From an uncultured Chitinophaga sp. (GTDB taxonomy: Bacteria > Bacteroidota > Bacteroidia > Chitinophagales > Chitinophagaceae): a DNA stretch of 64,000 nucleotides. The notes below the pieces were generated by a model, which was not told where the DNA came from, searched no databases, and was given only the letters and a program-made list of their open reading frames with translations. Below, piece by piece: positions 44,268-53,271 of this stretch. Position 1 is the first letter of the stretch; every line of letters starts with the position of its first letter. Position numbers and translations under genes: made by a program. The stretch spans positions 62,001 to 126,000 of the forward strand of contig NZ_CALEJS010000019.1 of the NCBI RefSeq assembly GCF_937898475.1, given 5' to 3'.

Positions 44268-45803
44268 ATGATCAATTTCCCAGTTACAGTCACTGGTAAG
44301 CTAGCGAACCTCATATCTGAACAGGAGAATATTTCCAATATTGAATGGACGGTATATGGTAAAATCAGCAGGATCAGTAAACCATCCAATTTTGATCTTA
44401 GATATACGTATGATGCTGCAGGCAACCGTATCAGCAAAAAGCTGAATGGCGTTACTACCTGGTATGTGCGTGATGCCAGTGGAAATGTAATGAGTGTGTA
44501 CTCCCATGGAGCGAGTGACTACAGTAACGGCCAGCTCAGCCAGATCGAAGTTGATCTGTACGGCAGCAGCCGGCTTGGTATCAGTAGCCGTGTTACGAAT
44601 ATGGAATCCGAAGATAATCCCGGTATTGCCCTGGAAGGACTAGGTATGGCAAAATTTGCTAACTTTAACCGTCGTAAAAAGTTCTTTGAGTTAGGCAATC
44701 ACCTGGGAAATGTGTTGGCTACGGTATCGGATGCCAAACGGGGAGTGTCCGGGGATGGTTCATTAGTGGATCGTTATGAGTCGGATGTAGTTTCTGCGAG
44801 TGATTATTATCCGTTTGGGATGTTGCAGCCGGATAGAAGCTGGGATGGGGGTAAATATAGGTATGGGTTTAATGGGCAAGAGAAAAGTGATGAGATAAAA
44901 GGTGAGGGAAATAGTTATTCAGCATTGTTCTGGGAGTATGATCCTAGAGTAGCAAGAAGGTGGAATGTAGATGTTCGCCCTAAAGTTTGGGAAAGTCCCT
45001 ATGTCTCTTTTGTAAATAATCCATTATCAATTATTGATCCGTTAGGTGATACCACTTATAGATTTGGTAGTGATGGACAATTTCTTGAAAGAACAGATTT
45101 GCATGCGAGTGGGGCAACAGGAGTAATAGGCCACTATAAGGAGTTTACTGATGTAAATAATAAAAAATTTAAGGGGTGGGTTACAGATAGATCATTCAAT
45201 TTTAATGATTTATCGATTGATAAGGAGCAACTAGATAATCTGAATCCAGGAGATCTCGGAATAAGATTTATTTCCGATGCTAATTTGTCTTGGATAATGA
45301 ATAAGTCATCTATTAAGAATAGAAGCCTTTTAAGTAGATGGGATTTTGCTCTTGGTGAATCAGTGGGTAATAGAATGGATTTTAATTGGAATTATACTTT
45401 GCCTATTGCTGGATTGGGTGCTGGCGATGGAGATGTTATACAATTTGATCAGGAAGGAGGGTTCTTCTTATTCGAAGGGTATAACACAGCTTATAATGTA
45501 AACGATGCAGGCCAATTTCTTTGGGGATATGCAATGAAGAAATCCGGATTTTCAATAGCCGCTGCTGTGCTAGGAGCGAATGGTCATGCTCTGATTTCTT
45601 CTGGTGAAAGAGATAGTGAAGGTGATCAAAGAGCGATAAGGAATGGATATTTTTATAATGTTAAGCTCATTAAGTCTAGCTTTCGATTTACGCAACCATG
45701 GGCTAACTGGATGCCTTCTTTGCAAATTATTCAGCCTGAATCTCCTGATGCGGGAATATTTAAGGATTTACCAGCATTCGGGGATCGGCCACGTAGAAGA
45801 TAA
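44268..45803 (+). CDS. RHS core fragment with intact C-terminal toxin-like tip (module 2)
   Basis: This frame encodes the end of an RHS protein: YTYDAAGNRISKKLNGVTTW, FELGNHLGNVLATVSDAKRG, DYYPFGMLQPDRSW, YDPRVARRWNVDVRPK. It then has a tip of ~235 residues. The tip segments YNVNDAGQFLWGYAMKKSGF and DQRAIRNGYFYNV resemble polymorphic toxin type 44 (Ntox44), but this match is from memory and weak. The first ATG is at 44268; the frame opens at TTG 44223. It lacks the RHS N-terminus, so it is an orphan cassette, active only after recombination or from a local promoter. The base composition is AT-rich versus its neighbours, a sign of transfer. The next gene starts at the following base. Confidence 0.7.
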   Translation: MINFPVTVTGKLANLISEQENISNIEWTVYGKISRISKPSNFDLRYTYDAAGNRISKKLNGVTTWYVRDASGNVMSVYSHGASDYSNGQLSQIEVDLYGSSRLGISSRVTNMESEDNPGIALEGLGMAKFANFNRRKKFFELGNHLGNVLATVSDAKRGVSGDGSLVDRYESDVVSASDYYPFGMLQPDRSWDGGKYRYGFNGQEKSDEIKGEGNSYSALFWEYDPRVARRWNVDVRPKVWESPYVSFVNNPLSIIDPLGDTTYRFGSDGQFLERTDLHASGATGVIGHYKEFTDVNNKKFKGWVTDRSFNFNDLSIDKEQLDNLNPGDLGIRFISDANLSWIMNKSSIKNRSLLSRWDFALGESVGNRMDFNWNYTLPIAGLGAGDGDVIQFDQEGGFFLFEGYNTAYNVNDAGQFLWGYAMKKSGFSIAAAVLGANGHALISSGERDSEGDQRAIRNGYFYNVKLIKSSFRFTQPWANWMPSLQIIQPESPDAGIFKDLPAFGDRPRRR

Positions 45804-46133
45804 ATGACATTAAACAATATGAGTAATAACTATATTAAAAAGGTAATAACATTTAATTTAATAATTGGGCTTACAGGAATATCTGTATTATGGATGTTGG
45901 TATTATTGATGCGGATGACTAAAAGATTTGTAAATATCTTTTTTATGTTACCCCATATAATTATTTATATGCTTTTTTTAAATGTTGGTTATTTTATTCT
46001 TTTAATTTATTCAGAAAAAATTGAAAAAGCTCTCAATATTAAGTACAGTTTAAAGGGAATTTATTTAATAGCATGTATTATAATTAATATCTTGCTTGGG
46101 ATAGCTTTGATTTTAGAGTTTTCTTTATACTGA
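45804..46133 (+). CDS. small membrane protein, candidate immunity protein
   Basis: A 109-residue hydrophobic protein with about three to four membrane segments (VITFNLIIGLTGISVLWMLV, FMLPHIIIYMLFLNVGYFIL, IYLIACIIINILLGIALIL). It is very AT-rich. The ATG follows the stop of the RHS tip with no gap, the usual arrangement of toxin and immunity gene. The family is not recognised. Membrane immunity proteins normally protect against toxins acting at or entering through the inner membrane, so if the toxin is a nuclease the link would be unusual. It is followed by a terminator. Confidence 0.6.
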   Translation: MTLNNMSNNYIKKVITFNLIIGLTGISVLWMLVLLMRMTKRFVNIFFMLPHIIIYMLFLNVGYFILLIYSEKIEKALNIKYSLKGIYLIACIIINILLGIALILEFSLY

Positions 46134-46208
46134 AAATTTTCTTTGTGTAAAAGCGCTGTAGCTGATGTTGAGTATTTAAGCTTCGTACTAAAGAGTAATA
46201 GAATAAAT

Positions 46209-46244
46209 AAAAAATCCCCGGTCGAATCAGATCGGGGATTTTAT
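46209..46244 (+). terminator. terminator downstream of the toxin/immunity pair
   Basis: AAAATCCCCG and CGGGGATTTT pair perfectly around a 12-nt loop, with A-run and T-rich flanks. It is 75 bp after the candidate immunity gene. Confidence 0.85.
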
Positions 46245-46373
46245 TTATTAGCAAAAGCTTTTTTAGTTCTGGCGTTTGAAGCAGTCGGGAGTGTAAAATA
46301 AACTGTGTCAAATTCTATTTCAATGTTTGGAACCCCACGCCAGGGGAAGGGGGAGCGGCGTTAGCTCCCCGGT

Positions 46374-46562
46374 CTATATTTGCAATTTCAGCCGGTCACC
46401 AAATATAATTGATAACTGGGATACTGTCAGACTCCAGTTTTGTAGTGGCTGTGTCCATTTTTTCTGGATGTTCTGGGTGGCTAGGTAAATCAGCTTCAGT
46501 AGAGCCATGTCGGAAGTAAAGGCTCCCTTGGTTTTGGTTATTTTGCGCACCTGCCGGTGGAA
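46374..46562 (-). pseudogene. IS256-family transposase C-terminal fragment A
   Basis: Minus-strand reading gives ~60 residues of the C-terminal part of an IS256-type Mutator-like transposase (VRKITKTKGAFTSDMALLKL, YLATQNIQKKWTQPLQNW, then IIFGDRLKLQI). The N-terminal ~340 residues, with the DDE catalytic site, are missing. It differs clearly from fragment B, so the two come from distinct elements. Confidence 0.8.
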
Positions 46563-46961
46563 GACAAACGTGAGTTCAGCCATGATATGAAGGATATCTA
46601 CGCAGCCCCCAACCGCCAAGCTGCTCAGGCTGGGCTGCAGGCCTTGGAAGCCAAATGGGGCGGCAAATATGGGTATGCTATTAAAAGCTGGAAGGACAAC
46701 TGGGAAGAGCTGACCGTCTTCTTTGATTTTCCCATTGAAATTCGACAGATCATCTACACCACCAACCTGATTGAAAACCTGAACGGCAAGATCAGGAAGT
46801 ACACGAAGAACAAACTATCCTTCCCAAATGATGATGCAGTGCTCAAATCTGTCTACCTATCATTGAGAGAGGTGACAAAAAAATGGACAATGCCGATTAG
46901 AAACTGGGGCATTGTCCTAGATCAATTTTTGACTATTTTTGAAAACAGGATCAGAATATAG
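46557..46961 (+). pseudogene. IS256-family transposase C-terminal fragment B
   Basis: Plus-strand reading gives ~130 residues of the C-terminal third of an IS256 transposase (EFSHDMKDIYAAPNRQAAQ, IYTTNLIENLNGKIRKYTKN, LREVTKKWTMPIRNWGIVL). TTNLIENLN corresponds to the conserved C-terminal TTNxxExxN motif that precedes the last catalytic Glu region. The upstream two thirds of the gene are absent. Confidence 0.85.
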
Positions 46962-47106
46962 ATCCTGCTACGAACCTCGTTTTTTGAAGTTTACACAGTT
47001 AATGGCATGTGCACTCCCGCTAGCGCACTCCCTGGCCTTTGTTATTATTTGTGCGAATTGCTTTTAAATTTTGGTGTTTGAAGAGGCAAAGCGATCCTTA
47101 GACGTC

Positions 47107-47376
47107 TCAATGCGTATAAGCTTGTTTAGTTCTAACATCCCTGATAAAGGCGGAAATAACACGTAATAGCGTTGCTTTATCATCCGCAGGCAGTGTCTCT
47201 ATCTCTTTAAAGTATCTAATTACTTCAGTATCCTGTAATGTAGCGTTAGCCTTGTCGGAGGAACTACCATTCAGTAAGTAGTCAACGGAAGTATCGAGTG
47301 CCTCCGCTATATTCTTAATTACTTCAGCAGTTGTGTACTGGTTTGTTCCATTTTGCGCAGATATTCTCCTGTACAA
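47107..47376 (-). pseudogene. 5'-truncated XRE-family regulator
   Basis: The 89-residue frame is the back half of an XRE/Cro-type regulator: NGTNQYTTAEVIKNIAEALD and TSVDYLLNGSSSDKANATLQ are the last helices of the HTH and the linker, followed by a short C-terminal domain (FKEIETLPADDKATLLRVIS). The first two to three helices, including part of the recognition motif, are missing, and upstream bases lack an in-frame continuation. It borders the IS relic and the M14 peptidase promoter region, so deletion at the edge of the accessory region is likely. Confidence 0.7.
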
Positions 47377-47435
47377 GAAATAAGCCCTTTCCCGCTTATT
47401 TCCCTATCTTAGTCACACAAAATCCACCCTAAGGT

Positions 47436-49982
47436 ATGCGGAAATGCTTTTTGCCAGCACTATTGATTCTACTGGCCTATTTGCCCGGCTTTACACAATC
47501 CCTCCCTACACCCGACCAATTCCTCGGCTACCGCCTCGGCAGCCACTTTACCCCGCACTACCGTGTGCTGGAATATTTCAAAGCGGTGGCCGCCCAAACG
47601 CCCAACATGCAATTACAGCAATATGGCGCCACCTACGAAGGACGCCCGCTGATGATGGCCATCATCGCCTCCCCGGAAAACTTCAGCCGTCTGCAGGACA
47701 TCCGGCAACAGAACCTGCAGCTTGCCGGCGGGAAGGGCAATAACAACAGCAACCACCCCGTCATCGTCTGGCTTAGCTACAATGTCCACGGCAATGAAGC
47801 CGTGTCCACTGAAGCGGCTATGCGCACCCTTTACCTGCTGGCAGACAAGAACAACCCCCAAACGCAGGAGTGGCTCAAAAATACCGTTGTGATCATCGAT
47901 CCCTGCCTCAACCCCGATGGCCGTGAACGATACGTCAGCTTCTATAACCAGGTGCAGAGTTTTCCGCCCAACCCGCAGCGTTATGCATGGGAACATCATG
48001 AGCCCTGGCCCGGCGGCCGCGCCAACCACTACTATTTTGACCTGAACCGCGACTGGGCCTGGCAAACACAAACCGAGTCCCAGCAGCGCCTCAGTGTCTA
48101 CAACCAGTGGATGCCCCAGGTACATGTAGACTTTCATGAACAGGGCATCGACGAGCCCTATTACTTTGCCCCTGCGGCAGAGCCCTTTCATGATGTGATC
48201 AAACCCTGGCAACGTGAGCTGCAAACCCTCATCGGCAAAAACAATGCGAAGTATTTCGATGAGAAAGGATGGCTCTACTTTACCAAAGAACGGTTCGATC
48301 TCTTCTATCCCAGCTACGGAGATACCTATCCCACCTATAACGGCGCAATCGGTATGACCTACGAACAGGGTGGGGGCGGCGCCGGCGGATTGGCGGTACT
48401 GAAACAGGATAATGACACGCTTACGCTTACGGATCGTATAGCCCACCATGTTACGACCGGCTTGTCTACCATTGAGGTAGCCTCCCGGCAGGCGCAGAAG
48501 ATAATGGGCGAGTACACGGCTTATTTTAAGAATGCCGTCAGCGCACCAGACGGCCCGTATAAAGCTTATGTGATAAAAGCTGCCGGCAATACAGAGAAAC
48601 TCGCCGGACTTGCCACCTTATTGAAACGTAATAACATCGCTTTTGGGTATGGCGCCAATGTTACCAAAGCCAGCGGACTCAATTACTTCACCAATAAAAC
48701 GGAAAGCTTTGATGTTGAAAAGGAAGATATGGTGATCAGCGCTTTCCAACCCCGTTCCAACCTGCTGCAGGTACTGTTTGAGCCGCAGTCACGGTTAACA
48801 GATTCCGTTACCTACGATATTACCGCCTGGGCCATTCCCTATGCATACGGACTACCTGCTTATGCTTTGCGTCAGGAGCTTCGTCCAAAATCAGATTCTG
48901 CGCCCGTTATTGCCACATCCGCTGCTGATGTACAGAAGCCCTACGCTTACCTGGCATCCTGGAACAGCATCAAAGACGTAAGATTTCTCACTTCCCTGCT
49001 GCAGCAGGGCATTAAAGTGCGTTATGCAGAAGGCTCCTTCACCATTGGCGGCCGTACGTTTCAACCAGGTACGCTGATCATTACCAGGGCAGGGAATGAA
49101 CAGATGGGCAGCCGTTTTGATAACTACATCCGCACAGCTGCCCAAACAGCAAAGGTTTCCCTGGATGCAGCGGCCACCGGCTTTGTGGAAAAGGGAACAG
49201 ACTTTGGTTCCGATAAAGTACGCTACATACAACCGCTGAATGTAGCCATGCTGGTGGGCGATGGTGTATCATCCCTCGGTGTAGGTGAGATATGGCATTT
49301 CTTTGAACAGCAGATAGGCTATCCGCTGACCATGATCCATGTAAAAGACCTGCGGCGGGTATCCTGGAAGGATATCAATGTGCTCATCCTGCCAGACGGT
49401 AAATACGATTTCCTGAATGACAAAGCTGGCGCCACCCGGCTGAAAGACTGGGTCAGCAGCGGTGGAAGACTTATCGCCATGCAGGACGCGCTGTCGCAGC
49501 TGGCGGCAGGAGATTGGGGCATACAACTGAAAAAGGATAAACAGAAAGAAAAGGAAGAGAACAACAAGCAGAACAACAAGGACACTGATAAAGATACCTA
49601 CGCCGCTATAAAGCCTTATGCCAACCGCGAACGCGAAAGCGTGAAGCAGTTCATCCCCGGTGCTATTTATAAAGTACAGCTGGACAATACGCATCCGCTG
49701 GGCTTTGGCTATACAGACAGCTATTACACGCTTAAGCAGGATGATAAGATCTACGAATTCCTGGACGACAGCGGCTGGAACGTAGGCATACTCAAAAAAG
49801 ATAATTACCTCAGCGGTTTCGTAGGTGTGGACACACGGGAACGGCTAAAGGATGGCCTGTTGTTTGGCGTAAAGGATATTGGCAACGGTAAACTGGTGAT
49901 GCTGGCAGATGATCCGCTGTTCCGCAGTTTCTGGGAGAACGGGAAATTACTGTTCAGTAACGCCGTGTTCCTTGTATTTTAA
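47436..49982 (+). CDS. M14-family zinc carboxypeptidase, secreted
   Basis: An 848-residue secreted metallopeptidase. After a signal peptide (cut near GFTQS), the M14 domain (~35-370) has zinc ligands His118 and Glu121 (NVHGNEAVSTE) and His234 or His230 (PQVHVDFHEQG). The general base Glu is likely in GMTYEQGG near 313. Asn/Arg substrate motif FDLNRDWAW is also seen. The C-terminal half (~380-848) holds a GATase-like Rossmann region (INVLILPDGKYDFL; RLKDWVSSGGRLIAMQDAL) typical of large Bacteroidota M14 proteins. It removes C-terminal residues from peptides or acts on amino sugars; the substrate is unknown. It converges on the redoxin gene with a 4-bp overlap. Confidence 0.9.
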   Translation: MRKCFLPALLILLAYLPGFTQSLPTPDQFLGYRLGSHFTPHYRVLEYFKAVAAQTPNMQLQQYGATYEGRPLMMAIIASPENFSRLQDIRQQNLQLAGGKGNNNSNHPVIVWLSYNVHGNEAVSTEAAMRTLYLLADKNNPQTQEWLKNTVVIIDPCLNPDGRERYVSFYNQVQSFPPNPQRYAWEHHEPWPGGRANHYYFDLNRDWAWQTQTESQQRLSVYNQWMPQVHVDFHEQGIDEPYYFAPAAEPFHDVIKPWQRELQTLIGKNNAKYFDEKGWLYFTKERFDLFYPSYGDTYPTYNGAIGMTYEQGGGGAGGLAVLKQDNDTLTLTDRIAHHVTTGLSTIEVASRQAQKIMGEYTAYFKNAVSAPDGPYKAYVIKAAGNTEKLAGLATLLKRNNIAFGYGANVTKASGLNYFTNKTESFDVEKEDMVISAFQPRSNLLQVLFEPQSRLTDSVTYDITAWAIPYAYGLPAYALRQELRPKSDSAPVIATSAADVQKPYAYLASWNSIKDVRFLTSLLQQGIKVRYAEGSFTIGGRTFQPGTLIITRAGNEQMGSRFDNYIRTAAQTAKVSLDAAATGFVEKGTDFGSDKVRYIQPLNVAMLVGDGVSSLGVGEIWHFFEQQIGYPLTMIHVKDLRRVSWKDINVLILPDGKYDFLNDKAGATRLKDWVSSGGRLIAMQDALSQLAAGDWGIQLKKDKQKEKEENNKQNNKDTDKDTYAAIKPYANRERESVKQFIPGAIYKVQLDNTHPLGFGYTDSYYTLKQDDKIYEFLDDSGWNVGILKKDNYLSGFVGVDTRERLKDGLLFGVKDIGNGKLVMLADDPLFRSFWENGKLLFSNAVFLVF

Positions 49983-50587
49983 TAACGTTTGATATTGCAG
50001 CCCAGCGCCGATGTGCTATTGGTCTTCACCGGCCCGCCGGCCAGCATTTCATTAATGGCATTATGCAAATGCCTGGTCTTTACCGCATCCGCATTACCGG
50101 GGTTATCGTCGATAGCGCCCTTGTAAGACAAACGGCCGTTCTTGTCAAAGAGGTAACATTCCGGTGTATGACTGGCATCAAAAGCCTCTGCGATCTCCGC
50201 CTTTTTATCTATCACGTAATACCAGCGGTATTGTTGTTCTGCCGCATAGGCCTTCATTGCTTCCAGTGATTCATCTCCATTATGCAGCGTAGTGTTTGAA
50301 TTGACCATGATAACGCCCACCTGGTGCTGCAGCGCAAACGCGCATATCTCTGCCGTCCTGCTTTGGTTGCGTAATACATAAGGGCAACGGTTACCGGTGA
50401 ACATCACCAGCAGGCCGTTGGCGCCTTTAGCGGCATTCAGCGATACATTGCGGCCGCTGATATCATGCAGCTGTATATCCGGTTTGGGAATGGGGTCGCC
50501 TATATCCAGGGTGTCTGAGCGGAAAGCACTAAACAGGATGAAGGTAATCAGGATGACGGTTATCAGTACACCGAATGTACTTTTCAT
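49979..50587 (-). CDS. membrane-anchored redoxin (thioredoxin-fold) protein
   Basis: The 202-residue protein has an N-terminal membrane anchor or signal (FGVLITVILITFILFSAF) and a redoxin/AhpC-TSA-like thioredoxin fold. The active-site region is TGNRCPYVLRN with Cys68. There is no second Cys two positions later, so it is not a CxxC thioredoxin; a peroxiredoxin-like one-Cys role is possible. SHTPECYLFDKNGRLSYKGA is the usual cis-Pro part of the fold. Its end overlaps the M14 gene end by 4 bp. Confidence 0.83.
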   Translation of the reverse strand: MKSTFGVLITVILITFILFSAFRSDTLDIGDPIPKPDIQLHDISGRNVSLNAAKGANGLLVMFTGNRCPYVLRNQSRTAEICAFALQHQVGVIMVNSNTTLHNGDESLEAMKAYAAEQQYRWYYVIDKKAEIAEAFDASHTPECYLFDKNGRLSYKGAIDDNPGNADAVKTRHLHNAINEMLAGGPVKTNSTSALGCNIKRY

Positions 50588-50674
50588 AGTAATAGGTTTG
50601 GTTGAAACAGATCCAGGGTTATGGATGTGATATTTAAAATAAAGGTAATATAATGTGGTGTAAATCCCAAATCC

Positions 50675-51637
50675 CTAAGATAGTCCCTGTACTTCAACGG
50701 GCAGATCTTCATTTCGTGCGGCCGCAATTTCCTTCAGCGTACGTATGCTCGCATTCAGCTCGAAGCCCACCAGCAGGATAAAAGAGTTAAAATAGAGGAA
50801 CAGCATCAGAATCAGGATCGTGCCGATAGAGCCGTATATCTGGTTATAGTTCACGAAGTTATTTACGAAGTAGGAAAAGCCCAGGGTAACCAGTATCATC
50901 AGCAAAGTGGCGAAGGTAGACCCTGCGGTGATAAACTTCCATTTCTTGGTGGTAGCCGGCGCAAAGCGGTAGATCACCGCCAGGATGGAAAAGAACAGCA
51001 TCGCGATCAGCAGCCAGCGCACAATATTCACGCTGTTCCTGATCAAAGGGTTCTCCACATGCAGCAGGTCAAAGATGTAACGGAGGATGGTGCCCTGTGC
51101 AATGATCAGCACAACGGTGAGCAGCAGCAGCAGTACCAGTATGGCCGTCATCTGCAGGGCCAGCAGCCTGGTTTGCCACCACTTCCGCCTTCTGAAGCCC
51201 GGCTGCATTTTGTTGAAGGAACGCATAATCCCCATCAAACCGTTGGATGAGTAGAAGAAGGCCATCAGGAAGGCGATGGATAACAAACCCGTACGGTTGG
51301 TATACAGGAAGTCATGTATCATGTTCCTGACAATCATATAGGTGTTATAGTTAGGTGCTACATCTTCTGCCAGCCGGTAGAGCGTAGGCTCAATGCTTTT
51401 CATGGGGATGAAAGGCACCAGTGTGAACAGGAAGATAAAGAAAGGAGGGATGGACAGCAGGAAGTTGAAGGCAATGGCTGCTGCCCGGTCGCCAAGGCTT
51501 TTATCCCTGGCCTCTTTAAAGAAGAATTTAAGTACGTCATACAAAGGCAGCCCTTCAAAACCAGGCAGCACCGTGTCTTTGCTGATGCTTACCAGCTTGC
51601 GATAGAGGGTGGTACGTCGTATAAATCTCTTCAGCAT
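50675..51637 (-). CDS. YihY/BrkB-family membrane protein
   Basis: A 320-residue polytopic protein with the YihY/virulence factor BrkB core: DRAAAIAFNFLLSIPPFFIF begins the domain, AFFYSSNGLMGIMRSFNKM is in the middle, and six membrane segments follow in order. The early basic segment MLKRFIRRTTLYRKL precedes them. The frame extends 15 codons upstream into the GTTTAAGG repeat, so ATG 51637 is preferred. Family function is unclear (the old RNase BN label is wrong for these proteins). It lies just downstream of mltG. Confidence 0.88.
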   Translation of the reverse strand: MLKRFIRRTTLYRKLVSISKDTVLPGFEGLPLYDVLKFFFKEARDKSLGDRAAAIAFNFLLSIPPFFIFLFTLVPFIPMKSIEPTLYRLAEDVAPNYNTYMIVRNMIHDFLYTNRTGLLSIAFLMAFFYSSNGLMGIMRSFNKMQPGFRRRKWWQTRLLALQMTAILVLLLLLTVVLIIAQGTILRYIFDLLHVENPLIRNSVNIVRWLLIAMLFFSILAVIYRFAPATTKKWKFITAGSTFATLLMILVTLGFSYFVNNFVNYNQIYGSIGTILILMLFLYFNSFILLVGFELNASIRTLKEIAAARNEDLPVEVQGLS

Positions 51638-51660
51638 AACAGTTATTTGAAAGCCTGGGG

Positions 51661-51717
51661 GTTTAAGGGTTGAAGTACACAAACGGTAGAACGTTCAAAC
51701 CCTTAAACCTTCAAACT
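51661..51717. repeat. short inverted repeat of the GTTTGAA type, copy 8
   Basis: GTTTAAGGGTT (51661-51671) pairs perfectly with AACCCTTAAAC (51698-51708), followed by CTTCAAAC. The centre is unrelated to the typical family centre. It lies between mltG and the YihY gene, both on the minus strand. Confidence 0.7.
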
Positions 51718-51719
51718 TT

Positions 51720-52781
51720 TTATAGTCCCCGGTTGTTCAAAGCGGCCTGGTATTTACGGGCATTCTGCAGGTGTTCTCGGAAGGTAACTGCAAAAGCATG
51801 ATAACCGGAAAAATCAGACCGTGCACAAAAATACATATAATCTGTATCAGGGGTGTTCAGCACGGCATCCAGGGTTTTAACGGAAGGCGTGCAGATGGGG
51901 CCGGGTGGTAAACCGGCATAACGGTAAGTATTATACGGTGAATCAAACAGCGTGTGAATCTCCCTGATCCTTCTCAGCGCAAAATCCTGCAGGGCGAACT
52001 TCACGGTGGGATCTGCCTGCAGCTTCATGCCTTTGCGGTAGCGGTTCAGATATACGCTGGCTATCAATGGTTTTTCGTCGTTCTTGTTGGTTTCTTCCTC
52101 CACGATGGCGGCCAGTATGCTTACCTCGTTCATGCTCAGGCCCAGGTTGCGCGCTTTGGCTTTTCTTTCGTCTGTCCAGAATTCTTCCCTGGCCTTTTCC
52201 AGCTTTTTAAAAGCCATTTCTGCAGAGGTGTTCCAGTAATACTCGTAGGTATTGGGCATCACGGCGCACATCACCGTATTGGAGTCCAGCCCGAACTGCC
52301 GTAAGTATACCTGGTCCTGCATCAGTATCCGCAGGGCGGTAGAATCTGCCTCCAGGTTGCTGCAGATCTTCCTGACAAAATCGTCCTTAGTGCGTATTTT
52401 GGTGATCACCAGCTGCACGGGCGCCTGTTTACCGGAGCGCAGCAGCTTTACGATCTCAAAATTGCTCATGCCGCGGGATATCTGGTAGCGGCCCGGTTTT
52501 ACCCGTCTGGGGTAGCCCAGTTTACGGGCCACAAAATCAAAACTGTTGCGGCTTTGTATCACTTCCTGCGTTTCCAGCCCTTCCAATACATCATTGTATG
52601 AGCTGCCGCTGCGTACATAAAAGTATTTCTTGTCGCCAAAAGCCTTGGTATTAGGGCCAAACACGCGATATGCAATGTATACCGCCACGCCTGCGGCCAG
52701 TGCGCAGATAATCACCAGCGAGCGCCGTATCCAGGTGGCCCTGTTTGACCGTTTGCCAGAGTTGTTTCTTTTATTTGACAT
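51720..52781 (-). CDS. mltG: endolytic murein transglycosylase MltG
   Basis: MltG cuts nascent glycan strands near the inner membrane and sets their length. The 353-residue protein has a basic N-terminus, one membrane segment (~20-38), a LysM-like part (GYPRRVKPGRYQISRG) and the YceG catalytic domain. The catalytic Glu is Glu228 in AAIVEEETNKNDE. The conserved end motifs YNTYRYAGLPPGPICTPS and FSGYHAFAVTFREH are present. Length is normal. It is downstream of secG but separated from it by the secG terminator. Confidence 0.95.
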   Translation of the reverse strand: MSNKRNNSGKRSNRATWIRRSLVIICALAAGVAVYIAYRVFGPNTKAFGDKKYFYVRSGSSYNDVLEGLETQEVIQSRNSFDFVARKLGYPRRVKPGRYQISRGMSNFEIVKLLRSGKQAPVQLVITKIRTKDDFVRKICSNLEADSTALRILMQDQVYLRQFGLDSNTVMCAVMPNTYEYYWNTSAEMAFKKLEKAREEFWTDERKAKARNLGLSMNEVSILAAIVEEETNKNDEKPLIASVYLNRYRKGMKLQADPTVKFALQDFALRRIREIHTLFDSPYNTYRYAGLPPGPICTPSVKTLDAVLNTPDTDYMYFCARSDFSGYHAFAVTFREHLQNARKYQAALNNRGL

Positions 52782-52848
52782 AATCCAGGTTACAACACAA
52801 AGGTTAATTGTGCTTTAGGTATAAGGTATAATTAATTACATAAAAAAA

Positions 52849-52868
52849 CCTCGCTTTTAACGGCGAGG
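52849..52868 (-). terminator. secG terminator
   Basis: GCGAGG and CCTCGC pair around an 8-nt loop; on the minus strand the stem is followed by TTTTTTT. It is 27 bp past the secG stop. Confidence 0.85.
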
Positions 52869-52894
52869 CTATTAAAATAATTTTAAGAAGCGCT

Positions 52895-53251
52895 TTATTT
52901 ATTTTGCGCCGGTTGCTGCTGCGGTTGTGCAGGGGTAGTATTCGGCAGCGTAGCCGGAGCAGGCTGCTGTACGGGCCTTCCTGCATTCTGTTCCATAATG
53001 GTCTTGCTCTGACGGGCCGCACTGTTCTTGTCTACGAAAAAGGACGAGGTCAGACAAAGCACTGCAATGATGGCAGCAAGTATCCAGGTGCCTTTTTCCA
53101 GTACATCAGTAGTTTGGCGAACACCTATTACCTGATTGCCAAAACCGCCGAAAGAGCCGCTTAAACCGCCGCCTTTAGGGTTCTGGATCAGCACGAAGAA
53201 ACCAAGCAGCACACAGGCCAGAATGATCAGTATACCAAAGATTAATAACAT
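52895..53251 (-). CDS. secG: preprotein translocase subunit SecG
   Basis: SecG is the small non-essential subunit of the SecYEG channel. The 118-residue protein has two membrane segments (~4-22, IFGILIILACVLLGFFVLIQ; ~55-72) joined by the typical NPKGGGLSGSFGGFGNQVIG loop. The C-terminus is a Pro/Gln-rich tail (~90-118), usual in Bacteroidota. It follows the TPR-like and lptE genes on the same strand, 20 bp after the former, and ends at its own terminator, so the likely transcript is sigma-54 activator-lptE-TPR-secG. Confidence 0.93.
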   Translation of the reverse strand: MLLIFGILIILACVLLGFFVLIQNPKGGGLSGSFGGFGNQVIGVRQTTDVLEKGTWILAAIIAVLCLTSSFFVDKNSAARQSKTIMEQNAGRPVQQPAPATLPNTTPAQPQQQPAQNK

Positions 53252-53271
53252 AGATATTATCGTATTTCCTG

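Larger units (their letters stand above)
46301..47000. mobile_element. composite relic of two IS256-family insertion sequences
   Basis: The 700-bp block starts with AACTGTGTCAAATT (46301-46314) and ends with the inverse-like AGTTTACACAGTT (46988-47000), resembling the ends of IS256-family elements. Inside are two different transposase C-termini facing outward, joined head to head near 46556. No direct repeat is seen in the flanks. It looks like two elements that each lost their 5' part by deletion or recombination. It cannot move on its own. Confidence 0.75.

Noticed and set aside
46301..47000. An intact mobile insertion sequence
   Set aside because: Both transposase pieces lack the N-terminal and catalytic parts, and no target-site duplication was found.
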